A stretch of DNA of 37,530 nt, taken from contig JANMAT010000203.1 of assembly GCA_031359995.1 (NCBI GenBank), forward strand, positions 1 to 37,530, in the 5' to 3' direction. The notes below the pieces were generated by a model, which had not been told where the DNA came from, did no database searches, and saw only the letters and a list, made by a program, of their open reading frames with translations. Below, piece by piece: positions 7,837-15,790 of this stretch (position 1 is the first letter of the stretch; each line of letters opens with the position of its first letter). Made by a program: the position numbers and the translations under genes. The stretch comes from JANMAT01 sp031359995 (GTDB lineage: Bacteria; Actinomycetota; Acidimicrobiia; Acidimicrobiales; Ilumatobacteraceae).

Positions 7837-8907
7837 ATGGATGTGGGGATCCAGACGTTGTTCTCCAGCCATGGCTGGGACGACATCACCGATGGCCAGG
7901 TCTACGCCGAGGACACCCGGCTCGGTCTGCTCGCCGAAGACCTCGGGTTCGACTGCGTGTGGGCGGTGGAGCACCACTTCTACGACTACTCGTTCTGCCC
8001 CGACAACACCGAGTGGCTGGCCTTCATCGCCGGGCGCACCACCCGCATCGACGTCGGCACCGCGGCGGTGATCATGCCGTGGAACGAACCGTTGCGCGTG
8101 GCCGAGAAGGTCGCCCTGCTCGACCACGTCGCCGGCGGCCGCGTGCGCTTCGGCATGGGCCGGGGTCTGTCGCGCCGCGAGTACAGCCACTTCCGAGACA
8201 TCGAGATGGACGAGTCGCGCGGCCGCTTCGACGAGGGCTCGCTGATGGTGAAGGAAGCGCTCGAGACCGGCTTCATCGAGGGCGACGGCCCGTACTACAA
8301 GCAGCCCCGCACGCCCATCCGGCCCCGGCCCGAACGCAGCTTCGAGGGCCGCCTGTACGCGGTGGCCACATCGGAGGACTCGGTGGAGGCCGCCGCCCGC
8401 CTGAAGGCGGCCATGGTCATGTTCGCCGACCGCAAGTGGGAGACGCGCCTGCCCTCCATCACGCGGTGGCGCGAGCTGTACCGCGAGTTCCACGGGTCCG
8501 AGCCGCCGCCCCCACTGATCTGCGACTTCGTCTACTGCACCGACGACCCGGCGGCTCACGAGGAGAAGGGCAAGCAGTACATCGCCTCCTACCTCGAGAG
8601 CGTGCTCGAGCACTACGAGATCATGAGCGACCACTTCGACGGCATGCGCGGCTACGAGGACTACGCCGGCAAGGCCGGCGCCCTGCGGCGCATGGGAGCG
8701 TCGGGCTTCCTGAACGGCTTCCTGTCGGCCACCGCCAGTGGCTCGCCCGCGCAGATCATCGAGCGCTACCGCCAGCGACGCGAGCTGCTCGGCCCCTTCG
8801 AGGCGGCGCCGGCGTTCCGCTTCGGCGGCATCCCCATCGAGGAGGCCGAGGCCAGCATGCGCCTCTTCGCCGCCGAGGTGCTGCCCGTGCTCAAGTCCTG
8901 GGACTGA
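7837..8907 (+). CDS. LLM-class flavin- or F420-dependent oxidoreductase
   Basis: This 356-residue protein is a second luciferase-like oxidoreductase: FDCVWAVEHHFYDYSFCPDN near residue 40 (the histidine pair typical of luciferase alpha-like enzymes), AEKVALLDHVAGGRVRFGMGRG near 100, and ATASGSPAQIIERYRQ near 310. It is longer than the first LLM gene and closer to the luciferase-alpha/monooxygenase type. A GAGGAG ribosome binding site seven bases before the ATG supports this start over the adjacent GTG at 7834. It is convergent with the alcohol dehydrogenase gene. Its last two codons and stop lie inside the first copy of a 23-bp direct repeat. The substrate is unknown. Confidence 0.85.
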   Translation: MDVGIQTLFSSHGWDDITDGQVYAEDTRLGLLAEDLGFDCVWAVEHHFYDYSFCPDNTEWLAFIAGRTTRIDVGTAAVIMPWNEPLRVAEKVALLDHVAGGRVRFGMGRGLSRREYSHFRDIEMDESRGRFDEGSLMVKEALETGFIEGDGPYYKQPRTPIRPRPERSFEGRLYAVATSEDSVEAAARLKAAMVMFADRKWETRLPSITRWRELYREFHGSEPPPPLICDFVYCTDDPAAHEEKGKQYIASYLESVLEHYEIMSDHFDGMRGYEDYAGKAGALRRMGASGFLNGFLSATASGSPAQIIERYRQRRELLGPFEAAPAFRFGGIPIEEAEASMRLFAAEVLPVLKSWD

Positions 8908-9011
8908 GCGCAGCGAAGGACCGGCGACCGCGCGAGCGCTAGCGAGCCGGGTGCCGATGGGGTCCGGGGGCGCGGCCCCCGAGCAGCGTGGGACTGAGCG
9001 CAGCGAAGGAC
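8899..9011. repeat. Pair of 23-bp direct repeats bracketing an intergenic spacer
   Basis: An identical 23-bp sequence with core GAGCGCAGCGAAGGA occurs at 8899-8921 and 8989-9011, 90 bp apart. The first copy includes the final TGG-GAC-TGA of the LLM gene, and the second copy repeats that coding end in non-coding DNA. Between them lie GAGCGCTAGCGAG and a GC-rich hairpin. This looks like a segmental duplication or a REP-like intergenic module at a convergent gene junction. Confidence 0.75.
8965..8981. terminator. GC-rich hairpin between convergent genes
   Basis: CGGGGGC and GCCCCCG form a perfect 7-bp stem with a GCG loop. There is no U-tract on either strand. Its place between the convergent LLM and alcohol dehydrogenase genes suits a bidirectional terminator. 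Confidence 0.45.
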
Positions 9012-9014
9012 TGA

Positions 9015-10109
9015 TCAGAACAGCAGGACGGGCTTGATGACCGCGCCCGACGCGCTGGCCGCTTCGGCCTCGTTGATCTGGTCGAACGGGAACGTGGTGA
9101 TCAGCTGGTCGAACGGGAAGCGGCCCGCCGCGTTCAGCTCGGCCAGGTGGGGGATGAACTCCGACGGGGTCGAGTCACCCTCCATCACACCCTTGATCAC
9201 GCGGCCGCTCAGCATGGCGAACATGGGGATGTTCAGCTCGCCCAGGCCGACGCCGGCGATGCCGAGCACCCCGAGGCCGTTCAGGCCGTCGAACGCCGAA
9301 CGCACGAGGGCGGCGTTGCCCGTGGTGTCGAAGGCGAAGTCGGCGCCGATGCCGGTGATGCCGATGATCTCGGCGGCCCAGCCGGCCGCGTCGCTCGAGA
9401 TGGTGTGCGTCGCCCCGTAGGTGGTGGCCAGATCGAGGCGCGACCGGTGGCGGTCGATGGCGATGATCGTGGCGGCGCCGGCGACCTTGGCCGCCATGAC
9501 CGCGCTGAGCCCGAGCGCACCCGAGCCGACGATCACCAGGCTGGAGCCGGGCGTCACCGAGAGGGTGTTGAGCACGGCGCCGGCGCCGGTCTGCACGCCG
9601 CAGCCCAACGGGCCGAGCTTGCTGATGTCGTAGGCGTCGTCGACCTTCACGACCGAGCGCTCGGCCACCACTGAGTGCGAGGCGAACGACGACTGGCCGA
9701 AGTAGTGCGAGCCGACCACGTTGCCGCCGGCGTCGGTGAGCGACGAGGTGCCGTCGGGTCGACGGCCCGAGGTGTTGTGGAGGCTGAAGTTCAAGCAGTA
9801 CGGCAGGCGGCCGCGGTTGCACGCCGGGCAGTCGCCGCACGAGTTGAAGCTGAGCACCACGTGATCGCCGGGCTTCACGCGGGTGACGCCGGTGCCGACC
9901 GCTTCCACGATGCCGCTGCCTTCGTGCCCGTAGACCATGGGGCCGGCGAAGAACTCGGGCGGCAGCTCGCGCGCCAGCAGGTCGGTGTGGCACATGCCGG
10001 CGGCGACCATCTTCACCAGCACTTCGTGGGCGCCGGGGTCGCCCAGCGTCAGCTCCTCGACGGTGAAGGGTCCGTCGTTCGTGCGCAGCACCGCGGCCGT
10101 GATCTGCAT
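9015..10109 (-). CDS. Zinc-dependent alcohol dehydrogenase (MDR family)
   Basis: The 364-residue medium-chain dehydrogenase carries the catalytic zinc site (GMCHTDLL with Cys near residue 39, GHEGSGIV with His near 61) and the structural zinc cysteines in CGDCPACNRGRLPYC. The Rossmann motif VIVGSGALGLSAVMAAK and the IDRHRSRLDLA strand end, with Asp, suggest NAD preference. The long insert after the structural zinc and the SSFASHSVV segment resemble aryl/benzyl alcohol and related dehydrogenases. It is the last gene of the aromatic operon, 51 bp after the SDR gene, and probably oxidises an alcohol arising in that pathway (inference). Confidence 0.88.
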   Translation of the reverse strand: MQITAAVLRTNDGPFTVEELTLGDPGAHEVLVKMVAAGMCHTDLLARELPPEFFAGPMVYGHEGSGIVEAVGTGVTRVKPGDHVVLSFNSCGDCPACNRGRLPYCLNFSLHNTSGRRPDGTSSLTDAGGNVVGSHYFGQSSFASHSVVAERSVVKVDDAYDISKLGPLGCGVQTGAGAVLNTLSVTPGSSLVIVGSGALGLSAVMAAKVAGAATIIAIDRHRSRLDLATTYGATHTISSDAAGWAAEIIGITGIGADFAFDTTGNAALVRSAFDGLNGLGVLGIAGVGLGELNIPMFAMLSGRVIKGVMEGDSTPSEFIPHLAELNAAGRFPFDQLITTFPFDQINEAEAASASGAVIKPVLLF

Positions 10110-10160
10110 GGGTCCCCCTGCTACGTGTGATCGACGGCGGACAGTATCGGCCCGCGCCGC

Positions 10161-10946
10161 TCAGCGCACCGACGCGCCGCCGTCGGGGTGCAGGAAGCGG
10201 CCCGTCATGCCCCGCGCCGCGTCCGAGGCGAGGAACACGTAGCTGGCGGCGTGGTCGGCGGCGGTGAGGGCCACGGCCAGCGGGGTGCGGGCCACCAGGT
10301 CGGCCTCGCGGCCGGGCGTGGCCCCGAGGGAGCGGTCGGCCAGACCGAGGGCGCCCAGGCCCCGCAGGTCGGTGCCCAGCGTGCCGCCGGGCGCCACCGC
10401 GTTCACCCGTACCTGGGGCGCCAGTTCGTGGGCCAGCGCGATCACGGTGCCCCGCACGGCGAACTTCGAGCCCACGTACAGGATGCCACCGCGACCGGGC
10501 TGGAACGACGAGGTCGACGCCGTGACGATCACGTTGCCGTGAGACGCGCGCAGGTGGGGGAGCGCCGCCTTCACGGTCAGCAGCACGCTCTTCACGTTCA
10601 CGCGGTAGGCCTCGTCGAAGCCGGCGTCGAGCTGCTCGTCGGTCAACTGGTCGAGACCGAGGTAGTAGTCGAACAGGCCGACGAACGTGGCCACCACGTC
10701 GAGCCCACCGAAGCGCCCCACGGTGGCGTCCACCGCCGCCTCGACGTCGCGGCGCGATGTGGCGTCGCCGGCGACCACCACGGCGTCGGGATGGGCGGCG
10801 CGCAGCTCGGCGCACTTGGCCGGGTCGCGCTCGAGCACGCCGACCTTGGCGCCGGTGGCCACGAAGGCGTCGACCACGGCCCGCCCGATGCCGGAACCGG
10901 CCCCCACCAGCAGGGCTCGCCGGCCGGCAAGCACGCCGCTGCTCAC
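10161..10946 (-). CDS. SDR, cis-dihydrodiol dehydrogenase-like (BphB/NahB type)
   Basis: This 261-residue SDR has VGAGSGIGRAVVDAF at the cofactor site, LERD after strand two (NAD preference), the catalytic serine in TASTSSFQPGRGG, YVGSKFA for the YxxxK pair, and a C-terminal GMTGRFLHPDGGASVR. The sequence pattern resembles dehydrogenases that turn cis-dihydrodiols from Rieske dioxygenases into catechols. The GTG start overlaps the stop of the dioxygenase beta subunit (GTGA), so it is made together with the dioxygenase, which supports the dihydrodiol role. The exact aromatic substrate is not readable. Confidence 0.85.
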   Translation of the reverse strand: MSSGVLAGRRALLVGAGSGIGRAVVDAFVATGAKVGVLERDPAKCAELRAAHPDAVVVAGDATSRRDVEAAVDATVGRFGGLDVVATFVGLFDYYLGLDQLTDEQLDAGFDEAYRVNVKSVLLTVKAALPHLRASHGNVIVTASTSSFQPGRGGILYVGSKFAVRGTVIALAHELAPQVRVNAVAPGGTLGTDLRGLGALGLADRSLGATPGREADLVARTPLAVALTAADHAASYVFLASDAARGMTGRFLHPDGGASVR

Positions 10947-11458
10947 AGGAACATCGCCAGGTTCTGGGTGCGCAGCACGGCCTCATCGGCGGTGATGACG
11001 CGGCGCGCCAGCCGGAAGCCGTCGGGCGTGCGCCGCAACCGGTCGGCCCGGCCGGCCGACAGCACATCGGGTTCGTTGCGGTCCCCGCGACTGCGGAACA
11101 GCAGCAGCGACGACTCCACCGCGAGCGTGTCGGGGTCGTCGGTGGTGAACGTGCGCACGTTGCCGAGGTGGTGGCGCAGCCGCGACGGCGGGTCTTCGGT
11201 CCAGGCGTACTTCGTGGCGAAGCGGTCGACCCGCTTGCGCAGCGAGTACCGATCCTCCTCGAAGTGGTGCATCGTCTGCACCGTCGATTCGTCCACCGAC
11301 TTCACCGCGGTGACCCGCACCGGCATCACGTAGGTGATGTCGTCGGTGAGCAACGCGAACCAGTCGTCGAAGCGCAGGGTGTCGAGCAGGTGCGCCTCCT
11401 CCACGAGGAACTGGTGGGTCAGCTGGTGGTCGGCGTGGGTGTACGGCACCAGCGCCAT
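10943..11458 (-). CDS. Aromatic-ring-hydroxylating dioxygenase beta subunit
   Basis: The 171-residue protein belongs to the small, structural beta subunit family of Rieske non-heme iron oxygenases (NTF2-like cone fold): EEAHLLDTLRFDDWFALLTDDITYVMPVR near the start, HHFEEDRYSLRKRVDRFATKYAWTEDPPSR in the middle, and RLRRTPDGFRLARRVITAD at the end. It supports the alpha3beta3 hexamer and has no cofactor itself. Its ATG overlaps the stop of the alpha gene by one base and its stop overlaps the SDR start, so subunits are translated in step. ATG at 11458 is the natural start. Confidence 0.9.
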   Translation of the reverse strand: MALVPYTHADHQLTHQFLVEEAHLLDTLRFDDWFALLTDDITYVMPVRVTAVKSVDESTVQTMHHFEEDRYSLRKRVDRFATKYAWTEDPPSRLRHHLGNVRTFTTDDPDTLAVESSLLLFRSRGDRNEPDVLSAGRADRLRRTPDGFRLARRVITADEAVLRTQNLAMFL

Positions 11459-12843
11459 CAGCGCGCTCCGTCGGGCACGCCGAACGCCACCGACGGCGTG
11501 ACGGGCGGGGCCGTGCCGAGGGCGTCGGCCCACAGCCCCAACCAGTGGCGCTGGTTGGCCTCGCCGTAGCCCTGCTTGGCGAGGCCGGGCCCGGCGAACC
11601 CCGGGTAGGGCGATGCCACCGCCGAGCCGTCGTGGCGCAGCCCCATGCGGCTGTTGAGCAGCAGGCGCCGGGCCATGCGTCCGCCGGCCGTGGTGGTGAT
11701 GGACACCCAGTTCTCCACGTCGTCCTGTTCGAACATGCCCGACGAGCCGAAGCACATCAGGTAGGCCCGGTACGAGTCGTGCTTGAAGCGCTCGGGCGCG
11801 TCGGCCGCCACCACGAACCACGACAGCACCTCGGTCTCGTCCGGGCCGATGGGCTGCCACAGCCGCAGCGAGATGAACGGCGCCACCACGCCCTCGGCCA
11901 CCTCGGGCCAGTTGTGCACGAAGCTCAGGTTGGGGAACAGCGTGGCCGCCGACGGCATGAACCCGCTGCGACCCACCAGGTCCTGCTGCGCGCTCGTCCA
12001 CCGCTGCCGCGTCGTGGCCACGACCTCGTCGGGGTAGCCCACGTAGCGCATGCCGGCGGCAAAGGGGTCGGCGGCACGGTCGCCGCCAGCCGGCAGCTTG
12101 TAGGTGGTGCCGGCACCGGGGCCGGCCAGCCACAGCACGCCCTCCTTGCGCTTGTTCGGCTTCGGCTCGCCGAACAGGCCGATCTCGACCACCGAGGCGT
12201 GGGTGTGGGGCGTGTGGTAGCTGTCGCCGCAGAAGTTCTCGGCGCCGATCTTCCAGTTGGCCTTCACCCGCCAGCGCTGCGGGCCCCGGAGCTCCATGCC
12301 GGCCGGGCTCTGGTCCACGTAGAGGTCGAGGTAGTAGGCGAACTCGCCCAGCCACTCCTGGAGCGGTGGTGCGTCGGGATCGAGGCTGGCGAAGATCAGG
12401 CCCTTGTACGTGGCCACCGAGGGCGCCGGCAGCAGGGCCTGGCCGTCACGCGCGAGGCCGTCCTCACCGCCGTAGGCCTCGTCGTGGAAGGGCACGCCCA
12501 GCAGGCGGCCGTCGTTGCCGTAGGTCCACGCGTGGTACGGGCAGCGGAACGACGTGGCCGCGCCCCGCTCGGCCCGACACACCTGCATGCCGCGGTGCAC
12601 GCACATGTTGAACATCACGTGCACCTCGCCGGAGCGGTCGCGCGTCACCAGGAACGAGTCGTCGGCGATGTGGCGCACCACGTAGTCGTTCGGTTCGGCG
12701 ATCTCGCTCTCGTGGGCGAGGAAGACCCACGAGCGCCCGAAGATGCGCTCGACCTCCAGCTCGTGTACGGCGGCATCGTTGTAGATGTGGGCCGGCACGA
12801 GACCCTCGCGGATCGGCGCGGTGAGCGCAGCGATGTCGATCAC
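11458..12843 (-). CDS. Aromatic-ring-hydroxylating dioxygenase alpha subunit (Rieske [2Fe-2S] and mononuclear iron)
   Basis: This 461-residue catalytic subunit has the Rieske motif C-x-H-x17-C-x2-H (Cys81, His83, Cys101, His104) and the active-site iron ligands in GDSYHTPHTH (Asp207 bridging residue, His210, His215). The third ligand is expected in FEQDDVENW. It inserts both atoms of O2 into an aromatic ring to give a cis-dihydrodiol. The GTG start overlaps the aldolase stop (GTGA at 12840-12843). No ferredoxin or reductase gene is next to it, so electrons must come from partners elsewhere. Substrate specificity (benzoate-, biphenyl- or other-type) cannot be assigned safely. Confidence 0.92.
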   Translation of the reverse strand: MIDIAALTAPIREGLVPAHIYNDAAVHELEVERIFGRSWVFLAHESEIAEPNDYVVRHIADDSFLVTRDRSGEVHVMFNMCVHRGMQVCRAERGAATSFRCPYHAWTYGNDGRLLGVPFHDEAYGGEDGLARDGQALLPAPSVATYKGLIFASLDPDAPPLQEWLGEFAYYLDLYVDQSPAGMELRGPQRWRVKANWKIGAENFCGDSYHTPHTHASVVEIGLFGEPKPNKRKEGVLWLAGPGAGTTYKLPAGGDRAADPFAAGMRYVGYPDEVVATTRQRWTSAQQDLVGRSGFMPSAATLFPNLSFVHNWPEVAEGVVAPFISLRLWQPIGPDETEVLSWFVVAADAPERFKHDSYRAYLMCFGSSGMFEQDDVENWVSITTTAGGRMARRLLLNSRMGLRHDGSAVASPYPGFAGPGLAKQGYGEANQRHWLGLWADALGTAPPVTPSVAFGVPDGAR

Positions 12844-13544
12844 AGGGCGAGCTCCTGATCGGTGAGGTCGCCGCCGTCGGCGGCCAACACCGCGAGGTGG
12901 TGGCGCCACAGCACGTCGCGGTTGAACGATGCGCCCAGGTCGGGCAGCTCGGCCAGGTCGGCGTCGGGGATGGGGCGCAGCTCGCCGCCGGCCTGCACGA
13001 CGGCGAGCGAGATGCGGGCCAGACGATCGACGGCGATGGCCCGCAGCATGGCGTCCTCGACCGTCGGCCCGGTGGCCACCAGACCGTGGCCGGCCAGGAC
13101 GCACACCGGCGCGCCGCCCATGCTGGCCAGCATCTCGCCGGCCAGATCGACCCGGCGGATCAGCACCGACCGCGGGTGGATGGGGATGCCGTCGGCGGCG
13201 AGGCGGGCGGCGGGGATGTCGTAGCTGCCGAAGATCGGCCGCAGCGGCACGGTGGCCAGCGCGGCGACCACGATCGCCGGCGGGTGCACGTGGACCACGG
13301 CGTGCACGTCGGGCCGGCGGCGCAGGGTCTCGGTGTGGATGGGCGCTTCGCTCGGCGGCTGGTAGGCGCCGGTGGGGTCGTCGAGGACGCGACCATCGAG
13401 GTCGACGACCCGGATGTCGGCCGGGGTGGTGAAGCGCAGGCCCCGCTCGTGCGGCCCCCGGCAGCGCAGCAACGCCCGGTCACCGCCGAGCCGCAGGCTC
13501 ACGTGGCCCAGGATGTCCTCGACGAGCCCACGGTGGGCCATCAC
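12840..13544 (-). CDS. Class II aldolase/adducin family protein (true start uncertain)
   Basis: The protein has the fold and metal ligands of class II aldolase/adducin proteins such as fuculose-phosphate aldolase: the serine-rich phosphate loop in ILGHVSLRL, HAVVHVHPPAIVVAAL with the zinc His-x-His, and AGHGLVATG with the third histidine. It may carry out retro-aldol cleavage or decarboxylation in the aromatic pathway. The first available start is GTG 13542-13544, but homologous sequence (LRPACVALARACRV) continues upstream in frame to about 13631 with no ATG, GTG or TTG. The real start may be CTG 13560-13562, ATC 13629-13631, or lost. First gene of the dioxygenase operon. Confidence 0.8.
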   Translation of the reverse strand: MMAHRGLVEDILGHVSLRLGGDRALLRCRGPHERGLRFTTPADIRVVDLDGRVLDDPTGAYQPPSEAPIHTETLRRRPDVHAVVHVHPPAIVVAALATVPLRPIFGSYDIPAARLAADGIPIHPRSVLIRRVDLAGEMLASMGGAPVCVLAGHGLVATGPTVEDAMLRAIAVDRLARISLAVVQAGGELRPIPDADLAELPDLGASFNRDVLWRHHLAVLAADGGDLTDQELAL

Positions 13545-13662
13545 CCGGCAGGCGCGGGCCAGCGCGACGCACGCGGGGCGGAGCGTGTCGTCGCGCTGGA
13601 CAGGGGGGACGGCGGGGGACGGCTCGGTGATGGACCGATCTTTGCAGGCCGGTCCGGTGTCC

Positions 13663-14991
13663 CTAGTCGGCCGGGCCGGCGATCAGCGTGGCCGTGCCCG
13701 ACTTGGTGGCGCCGGAGGCGTCGACCCAGCTGACCTTGACCTTGTCGCCGGCCTGGTGGGCGTGGAGGGCTGTGGTCAGGTCGTCGGAGGTGGCGATGGT
13801 GGCGCCGTCGATCGCGACGATCGTGTCGCCGGCGGCGAGACCCATCTTGGCCGCCGGGCCGCCGATCACGACGTTGGCGATGCTCACGCCGGTCTCACCG
13901 GCGGCGCTGTTCTGGGCGCTCACCCCGAGCAGCGGCGGCGTGCCGATGGTGATGCCGTCGCCGGCCACGCCCGCCTCGATCTTCTGCACCAGGGCGAGGG
14001 CGTCGTTGATCGGGATGGCGTAGCCGCGGCTCTCGTTGCCCCGCACCCGGTAGCGACCGCTCGCGCTGCCGGCCGAGTCGACGCCGACGACCTCGCCGGC
14101 GGCGTTGTAGAGCGGGCCACCCGACTGACCCGGCTGCAGCTGGGCCGAGATCTCGATCAGGTCGTGGAGGGTTTCCTGGTTGCCGCCGGTCTCGTCGGTT
14201 GCGGTGATCGTCTGGCCGAGGTCGGTGACCTGCCCGGTGGCGACGGTGGGCTCGCCACCGTCACCGCCGGCGTTGCCGACCGCGGTGATGGCGTCACCGA
14301 TCTGCACCTTGCTGGAGTCGCCCAGGGTGGCCGGCGTGAGGCCGGAGGCATCGGCCAGTTGCAGGACGGCGATGTCGTTGGTCGGTGACGTGCCCACGAC
14401 GGTGGCCTTGTACTCCTTGCCGCTGGCCACGACCACGACTTTGATCTCCGTGCTCCCGGCGATGACGTGGTTGTTGGTCAGGATGCGACCGTCGGCCGAC
14501 AGGATGATCCCGGTCCCGGCCGCTTCAGCCCGCTGGTACTTGAGGACCGTGTAGATGTCGACGAGGCCGACGTCGAGGTCGATCTGGTTCGACGTGCGCT
14601 GGGGTGCCTCCGAGGTGGCGCTGGTCGCCGGCGTGCTGGTCGGCGGCGCGGTCGCGCGGGGTGCCGTGGTGGCCGGGGCGATGGTGACCGGGGCGGTCGT
14701 GCGCGGCGCGGCGGTGACCGGCGGGGTGGTGGCGGTGCTCGTGACCGGGGCCGAGGTGGGGTCGTTCGAGGTGGCTCGCACGATCACGGCCGCGCTCGAC
14801 AGGCCGAGCAGGAAGCAGGCGGCGGTGGCGGCCACCAGGGTGCGCCGCCGGTGGGTGCGCCGGGGGTGGGCGACATGGGGCGGTGGGGTGACCGGGGTCG
14901 GCACCGCGGTCAGCGGCAGGCCGTAGCGGGTGGTGGGGTCCGGCGCGCCCCAGTGGTGCGCAGGGCGGTGGGAGTGGGGTTCGAACTCCAT
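13663..14991 (-). CDS. HtrA/DegP-like membrane-anchored serine protease with PDZ domain
   Basis: Counting from ATG 14991, the 442-residue protein has a basic N-terminus, one transmembrane segment (LVAATAACFLLGLSSAAVIV, about residues 50-70), a long Thr/Ala/Pro linker likely outside the cell, a trypsin-like domain with His175 (TNNHVI), Asp206 (NDIAVL) and Ser290 (GQSGGPL), and a C-terminal PDZ domain (MGLAAGDTIVAIDGATI). It should degrade or process damaged envelope proteins. An AGGGAG site about eight bases before ATG 14991 favours it over an upstream in-frame ATG at 15051, which would add 20 residues. Two direct repeats lie at and beyond that upstream ATG. Confidence 0.88.
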   Translation of the reverse strand: MEFEPHSHRPAHHWGAPDPTTRYGLPLTAVPTPVTPPPHVAHPRRTHRRRTLVAATAACFLLGLSSAAVIVRATSNDPTSAPVTSTATTPPVTAAPRTTAPVTIAPATTAPRATAPPTSTPATSATSEAPQRTSNQIDLDVGLVDIYTVLKYQRAEAAGTGIILSADGRILTNNHVIAGSTEIKVVVVASGKEYKATVVGTSPTNDIAVLQLADASGLTPATLGDSSKVQIGDAITAVGNAGGDGGEPTVATGQVTDLGQTITATDETGGNQETLHDLIEISAQLQPGQSGGPLYNAAGEVVGVDSAGSASGRYRVRGNESRGYAIPINDALALVQKIEAGVAGDGITIGTPPLLGVSAQNSAAGETGVSIANVVIGGPAAKMGLAAGDTIVAIDGATIATSDDLTTALHAHQAGDKVKVSWVDASGATKSGTATLIAGPAD

Positions 14992-15039
14992 GGCGGTGCT
15001 CCCTGGATCGGTGGCGCCTTCCACTGAAGCCCCCGCCGT

Positions 15040-15070
15040 CGAGAACTCCATGATCGCAGTCCGAGAACTC
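15040..15070. promoter_or_regulatory. Two 9-bp direct repeats (CGAGAACTC), 22 bp apart, upstream of the HtrA gene
   Basis: CGAGAACTC occurs at 15040-15048 and 15062-15070, so the copies face the same side of the helix two turns apart. This arrangement is common for response-regulator sites. The first copy overlaps the alternative ATG of the protease gene, so it is only regulatory if the 14991 start is right. Confidence 0.35.
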
Positions 15071-15090
15071 GCTGTGAACGCGCCGGCCGC

Positions 15091-15678
15091 TCAGGCGGGG
15101 CGGGGCGCCGTGCGGACCAGGCGACCCAGCGGGGTGACCGACAGGCGCTCGACGAGCCGGCCGAGCACCGGCACGACGAGGGCGTGGCCGGCGACGGCGA
15201 CCGCACCGCCGAGGGCGAGGCCGGCGACCACGTCACCCGGGTAGTGGGCGCCCACGTAGACGCGGGCCGCGGCCATGATCACCGCCGCCACCGCGGCCAC
15301 GAGGCCGATGCGGCGGTTGGCCAGCAGCAGGCCACCGGCCACCGCCCCGGCGGTGGTGGCGTGGTCACTGGGGAACGAGACGTCGGTGGTGCGGGCCACC
15401 AGGACCTGGACGTTGCCGAGGACGTCGTAGGGGCGGGCGCGGCCGACGAGACCGCCGATCACCTGGGCCACGGCCAGGGCCACCAGTGCGGCTCCGCCGG
15501 CCCACACGGCGGCGGCGACGGCGCGGGGGTCGTTGCGGCGGCGGCCGTCGAGGTAGGCGACCAGCAGCAGCAGGGCGAACACGGCGATGCCGGGACCGGC
15601 GATCAGCTCGAGCGGGCCGTGCAGCCAGGAGGTGCGGCGGGCGAGGTCGTTGATCCAGCGGTAGAGAGAGGCGTCCAC
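15091..15678 (-). CDS. PAP2-superfamily membrane phosphatase
   Basis: The 195-residue integral membrane protein has the three phosphatase motifs of the PAP2 family: GRARPYD (from K/R-x6-RP), SFPSDHATTAG (PSGH with Asp for Gly), and AARVYVGAHYPGDVVAG (SR-x5-H-x3-D with Ala for Ser). Five to six hydrophobic helices are visible, for example IAVFALLLLVAYL and AGGAALVALAVAQVIGGLV. It likely removes phosphate from a lipid such as phosphatidate or undecaprenyl pyrophosphate. A TAGGGT box six bases before the GTG start suggests a leaderless transcript. It lies directly upstream of the protease gene, in the same direction. Confidence 0.88.
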   Translation of the reverse strand: MDASLYRWINDLARRTSWLHGPLELIAGPGIAVFALLLLVAYLDGRRRNDPRAVAAAVWAGGAALVALAVAQVIGGLVGRARPYDVLGNVQVLVARTTDVSFPSDHATTAGAVAGGLLLANRRIGLVAAVAAVIMAAARVYVGAHYPGDVVAGLALGGAVAVAGHALVVPVLGRLVERLSVTPLGRLVRTAPRPA

Positions 15679-15684
15679 TGCTCC

Positions 15685-15690
15685 ACCCTA
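15685..15690 (-). promoter_or_regulatory. -10 box (TAGGGT), leaderless promoter of the PAP2 gene
   Basis: On the minus strand TAGGGT is followed by GGAGCA and the GTG start at 15678. The six-base gap matches a leaderless start, although GGTGGAG could also act as a close ribosome binding site on a longer transcript. Confidence 0.45.
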
Positions 15691-15744
15691 TTGCGACAGG
15701 TGTCGTCGTTGTGGTCACCCGGAAACCGTCGCGCACCCCGTCCG

Positions 15745-15784
15745 TAGCGTCGGCCCCGCTTCCCCTCCCGATGCCACCGGAGGT
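15745..15784 (+). promoter_or_regulatory. -10 box and ribosome binding site of the SSB-like gene
   Basis: TAGCGT (15745-15750) has GGAAAC (15721-15726) 18 bases upstream. A strong GGAGGT (15779-15784) lies six bases before ATG 15791. In contrast to the leaderless genes, this one has a leader and a clear ribosome binding site. Confidence 0.45.
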
Positions 15785-15790
15785 CCCGTC

